Assembly: GCA_021204545.1 (NCBI GenBank)
Contig: JAJPZF010000203.1
Coordinates: 1 to 5,211, forward strand
From: Prevotellaceae bacterium
Lineage (GTDB): Bacteria; Bacteroidota; Bacteroidia; Bacteroidales; Bacteroidaceae
Reading direction: 5' to 3'
Length of the DNA: 5,211 nucleotides
Each line of letters starts with the position of its first letter. The first letter of the stretch is position 1. This document shows positions 1-5,211 of this stretch, one piece after another. The notes beneath the pieces were generated by a model that ran no database searches, was not told the origin of the DNA, and saw only the letters and a program-made list of their open reading frames with translations. A program made the position numbers and the translations under genes.

Positions 1-753
1 GATGTCGGAGAGGGAGGCCTTGCTCAAGATGTCTTCCCATAGGTAGGCGGTGCGCAAGCCATTGGGGTGCACCGGATTGCCCGCCCCGCCCCGCACGCCC
101 TTGTTGAAGGGCAGGAACTGGGAGGCTTTGCCGCGCAGCTCCGGGCACATCGTCACCTGCTCGTCGTCCACTGCCAGATGCGCGGCCGCACGCCCCGGCT
201 GCAGCAGGAGGGCGGTCTTGTCGTCCTGGGGGTTGCGGTCGCGCATGTACTGCACGATGGCGTCGCGTGTTGTCTGCCCCGTGAGGTGGTTCTTAAGCTC
301 CACGGTGAGGACTGGCACGCCGTTCACCGCGAGGCAGAGGTCTATGCTGTTGTTGTTGGCCAGGCTGTAGTGCAGCTGGCGGGTGACGCTGAATATGTTC
401 TTCTGGTAAAGCCTCTTCGCCGTCTCGTTCAGCTCGCTGGGCGTGGGGTAGTAGAGGTCGAAGCGCTCGGTGAGATAGCGGAAGCCGTTGCGCATGACAT
501 CTGTCGCGCCCCTTTTGCCGAGCTCTTTGCTGAGGCGCTCGAGGAACTTCTGCTGCTCCCCCTCGCTGCGGAGGCAGCCTGTCTGCTCCAGTTTCTCGGG
601 CTGCGTGCGCTCGAGGAAGCGGCGCAGGCGGCTGGTGTCGATGGCGTGGCGGCGGTCGAAGTCGTCGCTCTCTGCCTGCTCGTAGCCGTGGTGCTGGCAG
701 AGGTAGTCGCAGATGATGCGCTCCAGTTCTTTCTCTGATGTGTCGGTTGCCAT
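1..753 (-). CDS. hsdR: Type I restriction endonuclease subunit R (HsdR), N-terminal part
   Basis: HsdR is the motor and nuclease subunit of a type I restriction complex: with HsdM and HsdS it pulls in unmethylated DNA using ATP and cuts it away from the recognition site. I translated the minus strand from the ATG at 753 and found no stop down to position 1, giving 251 residues. The visible part is the HSDR_N nuclease domain. The PD-(D/E)xK residues are probably D138 (in NSIDLCL) and E152/K154 (in LTVELKN), followed by the family-typical LTGQT and then FLPFNKG...GGAGNP and RTAYLWEDIL near residues 204-243. The helicase domains and the C-terminal HsdM-binding part lie outside the window, so this is an edge truncation, not visible damage. 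It starts 14 bp after the hsdS stop without a Shine-Dalgarno sequence, so it is probably cotranscribed with hsdM and hsdS. Identity is secure; activity cannot be judged from a third or less of the protein. Confidence 0.95.
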   Translation of the reverse strand, partial: MATDTSEKELERIICDYLCQHHGYEQAESDDFDRRHAIDTSRLRRFLERTQPEKLEQTGCLRSEGEQQKFLERLSKELGKRGATDVMRNGFRYLTERFDLYYPTPSELNETAKRLYQKNIFSVTRQLHYSLANNNSIDLCLAVNGVPVLTVELKNHLTGQTTRDAIVQYMRDRNPQDDKTALLLQPGRAAAHLAVDDEQVTMCPELRGKASQFLPFNKGVRGGAGNPVHPNGLRTAYLWEDILSKASLSDI

Positions 754-767
754 GGTGTGTGGTGTGC

Positions 768-2048
768 TTATATGTTGATGCCGCTGACGTTTATGCGCCC
801 CGTCACGGCGTCGCTGATGAGGCGTTGCTTCAGTTCTTTCAGGTACACAATCTCCCTCTCTATCCGCTCCACGTAGCTGTCTATCTCCCTTATCTTGCCG
901 TCGATGTAGTTCACGATGGCTTGCTGCTCCGCAAGAGGAGGGATCATAATACTGTTGTTCCGCAGTAAGTCATAGTTGATGTTCTGCCCTTCTCTTATTC
1001 CCGTGACGCAGGTCTTCAGCAGTTGTATGAAGTTGTGTGACTTGAATAAGTACTTTATGTAGTCTGGCAAAACCTCGTTTGGCTTGGCCACAAGCGTCAG
1101 GACAGTGTATGCAGCGCTTATTATGCCTTGATAGTAAGCATACTCTATTCCGCCTTGAAACGAGCGAAGACTGATCACAAAGTCTCCTACCTTGACCAGC
1201 TTAAGCCCATCTAAGCCCTTATTGACCACGACAACTCTGTTCTCATACATACTTTGTGGTATCACTCCATACTTCTGCGTGGCACAAAGAGGCGGCTCGT
1301 TTGGGTAACCTTTCTGTGATCTTTCCTTAAACAGATACTTGATCTTCTTCACCTCCCAGTGCTGTGGGATAGGTCCTATCCAGGGTATGCCGGAGTCTTT
1401 GAGGGGCGTGTGTGGGTTGAGTCCCCTTGTAACGGCGTTGGCTATCGTGGCTTGCCTGAGGCTGTCAAATAGCTCTCTCTCTCTCTCTCTCTCCGCGACA
1501 TATTGCTCTATTTTATCGCTTTTCGCTTGCAAAAAGGCAGCTATCGACGACTGCTCAGCATACGGGGGAACGGGAAGATGCTGCTTTTTGAGTTCATCGT
1601 AGCTAAGTGTCAGACGTATACCTTTGCCCATTCCATGGAACATCTTGCGTGCATCCATCCCCTTAAATAGCCAGCAAAAGTACGGAGCCAAAGTCGCGTG
1701 ACGTGGATGCATGCAAACATAGGCAGAGGTAATAACACCGTTTTCCTTTGCAATAGCAATTCTCGGAGAGGTTAAGTCGTAGTTTAGATTCAGTCCGTTA
1801 ACGACTATATCATCTGGCTTTAGAATGGTGTAGGTTGAATAGACCTGGGCATCTTCGTCCTCTCGATACTCTTCTTGTTTCCTTATAAGCTCGCCAAAAC
1901 TGATTTTATAGGCAGCTGTATTCTCTAATGTCTTATTTGTGTCCGTGTTTTCAGCAAAGTAAAGGCCTAATCGCTTCACCTCCCAATGCTCCGGTATGCT
2001 GCCAATCCAGCTCACGCCGCTGTCCTTGTACGCCTTGTAGTGCCTCAT
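768..2048 (-). CDS. hsdS: Type I restriction-modification specificity subunit (HsdS), two recognition domains
   Basis: HsdS recognises a split DNA target and anchors two HsdM and two HsdR subunits. The 426-aa protein shows the usual two-fold plan: recognition domain 1 about residues 8-155, opening with KDSGVSWIGSIPEHWEVKRL, then a conserved helix with PPYAEQ at 161-166; recognition domain 2 about 217-365, opening with KDSGIPWIGPIPQHWEVKKI, then PPLAEQ at 370-375 and a second helix ending DAVTGRI. The start MRHYKAYKDSG matches the family start and lies 22 bp after the hsdM stop. In the first long helix, residues 186-192 (EREREREL run) are encoded by a perfect dinucleotide repeat, a possible slippage switch. 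The two recognition domains are AT-rich (for example 23 of 60 GC at 1741-1800 and 21 of 60 at 1021-1080) against 36 of 60 in the conserved 3' end at 781-840, which fits domain exchange from other genomes. The DNA target cannot be predicted by eye. In this sequence the frame is open, so the full-length form is encoded. Confidence 0.96.
   Translation of the reverse strand: MRHYKAYKDSGVSWIGSIPEHWEVKRLGLYFAENTDTNKTLENTAAYKISFGELIRKQEEYREDEDAQVYSTYTILKPDDIVVNGLNLNYDLTSPRIAIAKENGVITSAYVCMHPRHATLAPYFCWLFKGMDARKMFHGMGKGIRLTLSYDELKKQHLPVPPYAEQSSIAAFLQAKSDKIEQYVAERERERELFDSLRQATIANAVTRGLNPHTPLKDSGIPWIGPIPQHWEVKKIKYLFKERSQKGYPNEPPLCATQKYGVIPQSMYENRVVVVNKGLDGLKLVKVGDFVISLRSFQGGIEYAYYQGIISAAYTVLTLVAKPNEVLPDYIKYLFKSHNFIQLLKTCVTGIREGQNINYDLLRNNSIMIPPLAEQQAIVNYIDGKIREIDSYVERIEREIVYLKELKQRLISDAVTGRINVSGINI
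1347..1985. repeat. 12-bp direct repeat at the start of the two HsdS recognition domains (1347-1358 and 1974-1985)
   Basis: CTTCACCTCCCA on the plus strand occurs at both places, encoding the end of the conserved HWEVK stretch that opens each recognition domain, and lies within a longer partly matching block. The copies are 627 bp apart, a multiple of three, so recombination between them would remove one recognition domain and keep the frame. Such repeats are normal in the two-fold HsdS family and are a plausible site for domain swapping between hsdS genes. Confidence 0.7.
1473..1493 (-). repeat. Dinucleotide simple sequence repeat, (GA)10G on the hsdS coding strand
   Basis: Twenty-one bases of uninterrupted CT repeat on the plus strand, read as GAG AGA codons in hsdS (E186 to E192). 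It lies in the helix joining the two recognition domains. My translation of slipped versions: one unit fewer gives ...ERERERAI then TGA (193 aa); one unit more gives ...ERESYLTASGKPR then TAG (202 aa). Both keep only recognition domain 1. Changing by three units stays in frame and adds or removes one Arg-Glu pair. The tract is seen directly; slippage in the cell is inference. Confidence 0.9.
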
Positions 2049-2070
2049 GTGTCCGCGCGGTCAGTGTTGT

Positions 2071-4167
2071 TCAGATGTTGAGTATGTCCTCGAGGCGGCC
2101 CCTGAGGCCCTGCTCCACCTCGCGTATGTCGTTGGCTATGTCCTCTATGGGGCGCAGCTCCGCGGGGCGGTAGAAGTACTTGGTGAAGGAGAGCTCGTAG
2201 CCTACGCAGACGCCCTCGGGGTCGTAGTAGGCGTCGGGGGCGTAGGGCAGCACCTCGTCGCGGAGGAATGCTTCCACTCCCCCCGGGTAGAGCAGCGGCA
2301 CTTGCTCGGTGTCGCGCAGCTCAGGGTCTGGCACAAGGGGGCTGCTCTCGTCGGCGGGCTTCTGCCGGCACACGGGCGCCTCGGGGCTGCGGCTGCCGAA
2401 TGTCTTGCGCAGCAGAGCTACCTTCCCCGCCGCAACGCGCACTCCGCCCGCCCGGAGCATGCGGAAAAACTGGGCGTCGCTTAGCGCCTCCCCGCCCTCA
2501 TGCAGCTCTCTCCACACGCGGAGGCAGCGCTGGAGAAGCTCCGCGTCGGCAGGTTTCTTCGCCGCGGGCTGCCAGCCATCGGGCGGCAGGGTGTACAGGA
2601 GGCGCAGTGGCCGCTCCACGGTGACGCTCCAGTAGCCGAACTCACGGTTGGGGAAGATGCGGCTCTGCTCTGTCTCCCGGAAGTCGGTGAGCAGCCGGAG
2701 TATCTCCGCACGGCTCTCCTGGTCAACCTCGCAGTTCTTAAGGCCCAGGTTCTTGCGCAGGGGCGTCTTGAGGCGTGTCGCGTCGATGAGCTGCACCTTC
2801 CCTTGGCGGCGCGGCTCCTTGCGGTTGGTCACGATCCATATATAAGTGCCGATTCCCGTGTTGAAGAATATGTTCTCCGGCATCGCTATCACCGCCTCCA
2901 GCAAGTCGCGCTCTATGATGTGGCGGCGAAGGTTGCTCGAGCCGCTGCCCGCCGCGCCCGTGAAGAGCGACGAGCCGTTGTGCACCTCCACTATTCTGGT
3001 GCCAAGCGCCGTGTCGTCCACCATGCGGCTGAGGTTGTTGGCAAGGAAGAGCATCTGGCAGTCGCCGATGTCGGGAAGGAAGCTCACGGGGCCCTTCAGG
3101 TAGCTGGCAGCGCCTGCCTCGCGGAAACGCGGGTCGCCGAGACGCGCCTTCTCCTTCTCACCAAGGCCGAAGCGCTTCAGGTCCTCCTTCCATGGAGTGC
3201 CGAAGGGAGGGTTCGATATGCAGAAGTCGAAGCGCTCGTCGCGGTGCCCGTCCTGAGATATGGTGGAGCCGAAAGCGATGTACTCGCGGTCCTGGTCGCC
3301 GTAGGGGTACTGGAACGCGCGCACGTGCCCCGCTATCATGAGGTCGGCCTTGCAGGTGGCGTAGGTCTCGGCCTGCAGCTCCTGCCCGTAGATGTCTATC
3401 TTCACCTGCTTGCCCCTCTGGCGTGCTATCTCTGCTATGCGCTCCTGCGCGATGGTCAGGATGCCCCCCGTTCCGCACGCGCCGTCGTAGACGGAGTATG
3501 TCGTGTCCGTTATCTTGTCGGCCACGGGCAGCACCGCCAGGTCGGCCAGCAGCTTCACGTAGTCCCTTGGGGTGAAGTGCTCTCCGGCCTCCGTCACGTT
3601 GTTCTCCTCGTTGAAGCGGCGCAGCAGCTCCTCGAACATGGTGCCCACCGTGTGGTTGTCGAGCGCGGGGTGCAGGGTGCGCCCCTCCTGGTCGACGACG
3701 GGCTCGGAGGAGAGGTTAATCCTGTCGGAGGTGAACTTCTCTATTATGCTGCCCAGGCGTCCGGTCTCCGTCAGGTTGTCCACCACCTGGCGCAGGCGGA
3801 GCTTGTCTATTATGTCGAGCACGTCGCGGCTGTATCCGTTGAGATAGTCGATGAAGTTGAGCCTGAGCCTCTGCGGGTCTGTCTCCGCGCGAAGGGTCTT
3901 CATGGTGAAGCGCGAGGTGTTGTAGAAGGGGTGGCCGGAGACTTGGCAGAGCAGCGGGGCGGGGTCGTTTATGCCGCTCTGCCGCAGGCGCTCCCTCATG
4001 GAGAGCACTTCGTCCTTAGTCTTTTCGAGCAAGACGTCGATGCGCCGCAGCACGAGCATAGGGAGGATGACCTTCTTGTAGTCGCCCTTGTTGAACGCGT
4101 TGACGAGCACGTCGTTCGCTATGTTCCAGATGAAAGAGAAGAGTGAGTTGTATTGCGCCTGCTCCAT
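2071..4167 (-). CDS. hsdM: Type I restriction-modification DNA methyltransferase subunit (HsdM)
   Basis: HsdM transfers a methyl group from S-adenosylmethionine to N6 of adenine at sites chosen by HsdS, protecting host DNA. The 698-aa protein has an HsdM N-terminal helical domain (about 1-170, with NSLFSFIWNIANDVL and LPMLVLRRID), then the N6 methyltransferase fold: EHFTPRD at 196-202, the cofactor motif DGACGTGG at 228-235 and the catalytic NPPF at 319-322. It is longer than the common form of about 500 residues. The C-terminal part (about 500-698), with DPELRDTE at 614-621 and VGYELSFTKYFY at 655-666, agrees with a known long HsdM subfamily. I chose the ATG at 4167 because the conserved domain begins seven residues later; the frame stays open upstream to an ATG at 4377, but those 70 residues match no part of HsdM and run through the promoter-like region. 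It is first in the operon, with hsdS 22 bp downstream. All key catalytic motifs are intact. Confidence 0.96.
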   Translation of the reverse strand: MEQAQYNSLFSFIWNIANDVLVNAFNKGDYKKVILPMLVLRRIDVLLEKTKDEVLSMRERLRQSGINDPAPLLCQVSGHPFYNTSRFTMKTLRAETDPQRLRLNFIDYLNGYSRDVLDIIDKLRLRQVVDNLTETGRLGSIIEKFTSDRINLSSEPVVDQEGRTLHPALDNHTVGTMFEELLRRFNEENNVTEAGEHFTPRDYVKLLADLAVLPVADKITDTTYSVYDGACGTGGILTIAQERIAEIARQRGKQVKIDIYGQELQAETYATCKADLMIAGHVRAFQYPYGDQDREYIAFGSTISQDGHRDERFDFCISNPPFGTPWKEDLKRFGLGEKEKARLGDPRFREAGAASYLKGPVSFLPDIGDCQMLFLANNLSRMVDDTALGTRIVEVHNGSSLFTGAAGSGSSNLRRHIIERDLLEAVIAMPENIFFNTGIGTYIWIVTNRKEPRRQGKVQLIDATRLKTPLRKNLGLKNCEVDQESRAEILRLLTDFRETEQSRIFPNREFGYWSVTVERPLRLLYTLPPDGWQPAAKKPADAELLQRCLRVWRELHEGGEALSDAQFFRMLRAGGVRVAAGKVALLRKTFGSRSPEAPVCRQKPADESSPLVPDPELRDTEQVPLLYPGGVEAFLRDEVLPYAPDAYYDPEGVCVGYELSFTKYFYRPAELRPIEDIANDIREVEQGLRGRLEDILNI

Positions 4168-4187
4168 ACTGATGTTTTTCCGCCCCG

Positions 4188-4219
4188 CGATATTAGGCAA
4201 TGCCCGCCTCTTTTCCAAA
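4188..4219 (-). promoter_or_regulatory. Candidate proximal promoter for hsdMSR
   Basis: On the minus strand TTTG (4216-4219) is followed after exactly 20 bases by TAATATCG (4188-4195). This compares with the Bacteroides pattern TTTG and TAnnTTTG: the upstream box is perfect and the downstream box matches four of six fixed bases. Transcription would start roughly 10-15 bases before the hsdM start codon's AT-rich leader (GGAAAAACATCAGT), a natural place for it. The imperfect -7 box keeps confidence moderate. Confidence 0.4.
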
Positions 4220-4235
4220 TGTTTCGCCCTGAAAA

Positions 4236-4267
4236 TGCCCGTTGAGAGCTCAGTGTGGCAACGGGCA
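4236..4267. repeat. 9-bp perfect inverted repeat
   Basis: TGCCCGTTG at 4236-4244 is the reverse complement of CAACGGGCA at 4259-4267, with a 14-base loop. There is no T-run after either side, so a Rho-independent terminator is unlikely. It lies just upstream of the proximal hsdM promoter candidate and could be an operator or a leader-RNA hairpin. No regulator can be assigned. Confidence 0.5.
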
Positions 4268-4385
4268 GCACCGACGATAAAACCCCGAAGGCTGCTTGTG
4301 ATGGCCACTAACGCCGCCGCATGCGCCACACTCAACGCACTGCCGGGATGGGCAGCGTGCTCTATGGCCTTACTCAACGGCGTTC

Positions 4386-4517
4386 GTGAGCCTTCGCAGA
4401 GTGCTGTGTGAGCCTACACTGAGTGCTGTGTGAGCCTCCGCCTAATTAGGCGTGGACGGGTGCCTAATTAGGCTCGGACGGGTGCCTAACTAAGCGAGGA
4501 CGGGTGCCTAATTAGGC
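4386..4517. repeat. 22-bp-period modular tandem array with palindromic cores (six units)
   Basis: Units begin at 4386, 4408, 4430, 4452, 4474 and 4496. Each has a 10-bp linker and a 12-bp core. Linkers: the first three read GTGAGCCT then TC, AC or CC; the next three end in GGACGGGT after GT, TC or GA minus one shared base (GTGGACGGGT, TCGGACGGGT, GAGGACGGGT). Cores: units 1-2 are GCAGAGTGCTGT and ACTGAGTGCTGT; units 3, 4 and 6 are the perfect palindrome GCCTAATTAGGC; unit 5 is GCCTAACTAAGC. The same phase continues weakly on both sides: GCAGCGTGCTCT at 4352-4363 matches core 1 at 10 of 12 bases exactly 44 bp upstream, and GTGAGCGTCC at 4518-4527 matches the linker. It is too short and spacer-poor for CRISPR. 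Function is unknown. Confidence 0.85.
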
Positions 4518-4559
4518 GTGAGCGTCCCCCCAAGGCGTGGTGCCTCAACGCGCGAAACG

Positions 4560-4628
4560 GCTTGCGCAGGCGATTTAAGCGCCCCGAAACCACCAAGTGA
4601 GCGCACATTTCGCTAACTTCGCGCAAGC
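4560..4628. repeat. 8-bp inverted repeat flanking 53 bp
   Basis: GCTTGCGC at 4560-4567 and GCGCAAGC at 4621-4628 are perfect reverse complements, with 53 bp between them; the match does not extend. An imperfect shorter dyad, GGCG-atttaag-CGCC (4569-4583), lies inside. The right arm sits about 50 bp before the HU-related start codon. This could be a pair of half-sites for a regulator, or chance in GC-rich DNA. Confidence 0.35.
4614..4621 (+). promoter_or_regulatory. Possible -7 box for the HU-related gene
   Basis: TAACTTCG differs from the Bacteroides -7 box TAnnTTTG at one fixed base and faces the gene starting 56 bp downstream. I find no TTG at the expected distance of about 20 bases upstream, so this is weak. 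A closely related sequence, TACCTTCG, occurs in the same orientation after the gene at 5177. Confidence 0.25.
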
Positions 4629-4645
4629 TCGGTTGAAACACACCG

Positions 4646-4676
4646 CAAAGATAACGAAAATTCTAATATCTGTCAA
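4646..4676 (-). promoter_or_regulatory. Candidate distal promoter facing hsdMSR, perfect Bacteroides-type boxes
   Basis: On the minus strand TTG (4674-4676) is followed after 20 bases by TATCTTTG (4646-4653), a full match to TAnnTTTG. Transcription would start near 4640 and read through the 22-bp array before reaching hsdM, giving a leader of roughly 470 bases. The upstream box directly abuts the ATG of the divergent HU-related gene, so the two transcription units would compete for the same DNA. The match is seen in the sequence; use as a promoter is inferred. Confidence 0.5.
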
Positions 4677-4677
4677 T

Positions 4678-5154
4678 ATGCCTATAAACTATAGTCTCGC
4701 GTCGAAGACGGCAAGCCCCGGCAGGAAGAACCCGAGGCGGAAGATTTACGCCATAGCGCAGTGCTCGAGCGTGTTCTCGACGGAGGAGATGACAAGGTGG
4801 GTGGCCGCGCACGGCTTCGCAGGAGGCAGAGCCACGGTGAGGGCGGTGCTGAGCATGGTGACAGACTGCCTTAAGGAGCAGCTGCTGGAGGGCAAGAGGG
4901 TGGAGCTCGGCGAGCTGGGAACGTTCTACTGCGCCATTAACAGCGAGGGGGCGGACAGCATAGACGACTTCACCGTGGCGGGGAACATAAAGGGCCTGAC
5001 CGTGAGATGGAAGCCGGGTGAGTGCCTGGAGAACCTGCACAGCAAGGCGCGCTACCGCCACGTGAGCGCGAGGCAGTCGCAGGAAAAGGCGAAAAGGGAG
5101 ACGAAAAGGGAGCTGCGCGACATCATGGACAAGGCTCAGCAGGCACAAGAATAG
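4678..5154 (+). CDS. HU-related histone-like DNA-binding protein
   Basis: Proteins of this Bacteroidetes family (HU-related, HU-HIG type) resemble the nucleoid protein HU and are expected to bind or bend DNA; the role of this paralogue is not known. The 158-aa protein opens MPINYSL, the typical family start, has a helical N-terminal half (about 33-70), then the hallmark strands VELGELGTFYCAINSEGA at 75-92 and VRWKPGECLENL at 109-120. Residues 131-158 form a charged, probably helical tail (SARQSQEKAKRETKREL...). The frame is open upstream to an ATG at 4597, but the ATG at 4678 matches the family start, so I chose it; the leader is AT-rich with no Shine-Dalgarno sequence. Ten of its 14 arginines use AGG or AGA (eight AGG), whereas hsdM mostly uses CGC, suggesting a different history or expression class. 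It is transcribed away from the hsd operon and may be unrelated to it. In this family a small membrane peptide and a muramoyl-alanine amidase often follow; the window ends too soon to tell. Confidence 0.88.
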   Translation: MPINYSLASKTASPGRKNPRRKIYAIAQCSSVFSTEEMTRWVAAHGFAGGRATVRAVLSMVTDCLKEQLLEGKRVELGELGTFYCAINSEGADSIDDFTVAGNIKGLTVRWKPGECLENLHSKARYRHVSARQSQEKAKRETKRELRDIMDKAQQAQE

Positions 5155-5176
5155 GACTGATTTGCCCTTTTTTCAT

Positions 5177-5184
5177 TACCTTCG
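5177..5184 (+). promoter_or_regulatory. Possible -7 box for a gene beyond the right edge
   Basis: TACCTTCG, one base from TAnnTTTG, lies 22 bp after the HU-related stop. TTTG occurs at 5161-5164, but only 12 bases upstream instead of about 20, so the pair is not a good promoter. A run of six T at 5168-5173 has no hairpin before it, so I do not call a terminator. An ATG at 5207 has too little sequence after it to judge. Confidence 0.22.
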
Positions 5185-5211
5185 CGTTCTGTTAAGCTTA
5201 TAGCGGATGAC

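Larger units (their letters stand above)
4168..4677. other. Divergent intergenic region between hsdM and the HU-related gene
   Basis: This 510-bp stretch separates the starts of two divergent genes. Open frames cross it on both strands, but none gives a protein I recognise and most of them run into neighbouring genes. It contains, from left to right, a promoter candidate facing hsdM, a 9-bp inverted repeat, a weak hairpin around 4337-4360 (GCAC-TGCC pairing with GGCA-gc-GTGC), a 22-bp-period repeat array, an 8-bp inverted repeat and a second promoter candidate facing hsdM. I see no tRNA, CRISPR or insertion-sequence end. Confidence 0.75.

Noticed and set aside
67..738. Plus-strand open frame (223 codons) at the left edge
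   Set aside because: It is the shadow of hsdR, whose minus-strand frame is open over the whole stretch and carries recognisable HsdR motifs.
2279..2284. C6 homopolymer in hsdM as a slippage site
   Set aside because: Six bases is too short to suggest phase variation; the frame is intact and the run is ordinary for GC-rich coding DNA.
2500..4146. Long plus-strand open frame (548 codons) opposite hsdM
   Set aside because: It lies wholly within hsdM on the other strand, its translation is repetitive Val/Ala/Leu/His-rich shadow sequence with no domain, and hsdM has clear motifs throughout. GC-rich genes often leave the opposite strand open.
4168..4377. N-terminal extension of HsdM from an ATG at 4377
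   Set aside because: The extra 70 residues do not resemble HsdM, would cover a promoter-like site, and the family domain begins right after the ATG at 4167.
4088..4411. Small plus-strand gene in the intergenic region
   Set aside because: The frame overlaps the 5' end of hsdM and the start of the repeat array, and its 107-aa translation shows nothing recognisable.
4386..4517. CRISPR array
   Set aside because: The 12-bp cores and 10-bp linkers are far too short, the linkers are similar to each other, and no cas gene is present.
4597..4677. Upstream start for the HU-related protein
   Set aside because: The family typically begins with MP(I/V)NYS, matching the ATG at 4678; the extra 27 residues lie in an AT-rich leader.
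5161..5174. Terminator after the HU-related gene
   Set aside because: There is a run of six T but no stem-loop before it.

Overview
The window is chromosomal DNA from a member of the Bacteroidetes, most likely the order Bacteroidales with a GC-rich genome. Four things point there: a histone-like protein of the Bacteroidetes HU-related type that opens MPINYSL; no Shine-Dalgarno sequence at any gene start; AT-rich leaders; and promoter-like sites of the Bacteroides form (TTG about 20 bases before TAnnTTTG). I cannot name the genus.

Positions 1-4167, minus strand: a type I restriction-modification operon in the order hsdM, hsdS, hsdR, with gaps of 22 and 14 bp. HsdM (698 aa) is the N6-adenine methyltransferase subunit, HsdS (426 aa) has two target recognition domains that set the DNA sequence recognised, and HsdR is present only as its N-terminal 251 residues (nuclease domain), running off the left edge. 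The three subunits should form one complex that methylates host DNA and cuts unmodified DNA.

The most interesting feature lies inside hsdS. An uninterrupted dinucleotide tract, (GA)10G on the coding strand, sits between the two recognition domains. Translating the shifted frames shows that losing or gaining one unit stops translation within 2 or 10 codons after the tract, giving a half-HsdS with only the first recognition domain. Three units either way would keep the frame and change the spacer helix by two residues. This is the layout expected of a phase-variable specificity gene, a switch that would alter which sites are methylated. Whether it varies in practice cannot be seen from one sequence.

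Positions 4168-4677: a 510-bp divergent intergenic region without a convincing gene. It holds a 22-bp-period repeat array (six clear units) whose units combine a 10-bp linker with a 12-bp core, four of the cores being the palindrome GCCTAATTAGGC or a variant. It also has two promoter candidates facing hsdM (one just upstream of the gene, one far upstream at the start of the neighbouring gene) and two simple inverted repeats.

Positions 4678-5154, plus strand: a 158-aa HU-related DNA-binding protein, transcribed away from the operon, with arginine codon use unlike that of hsdM. The last 57 bp contain no recognisable gene, only a promoter-like site that would serve something beyond the right edge.
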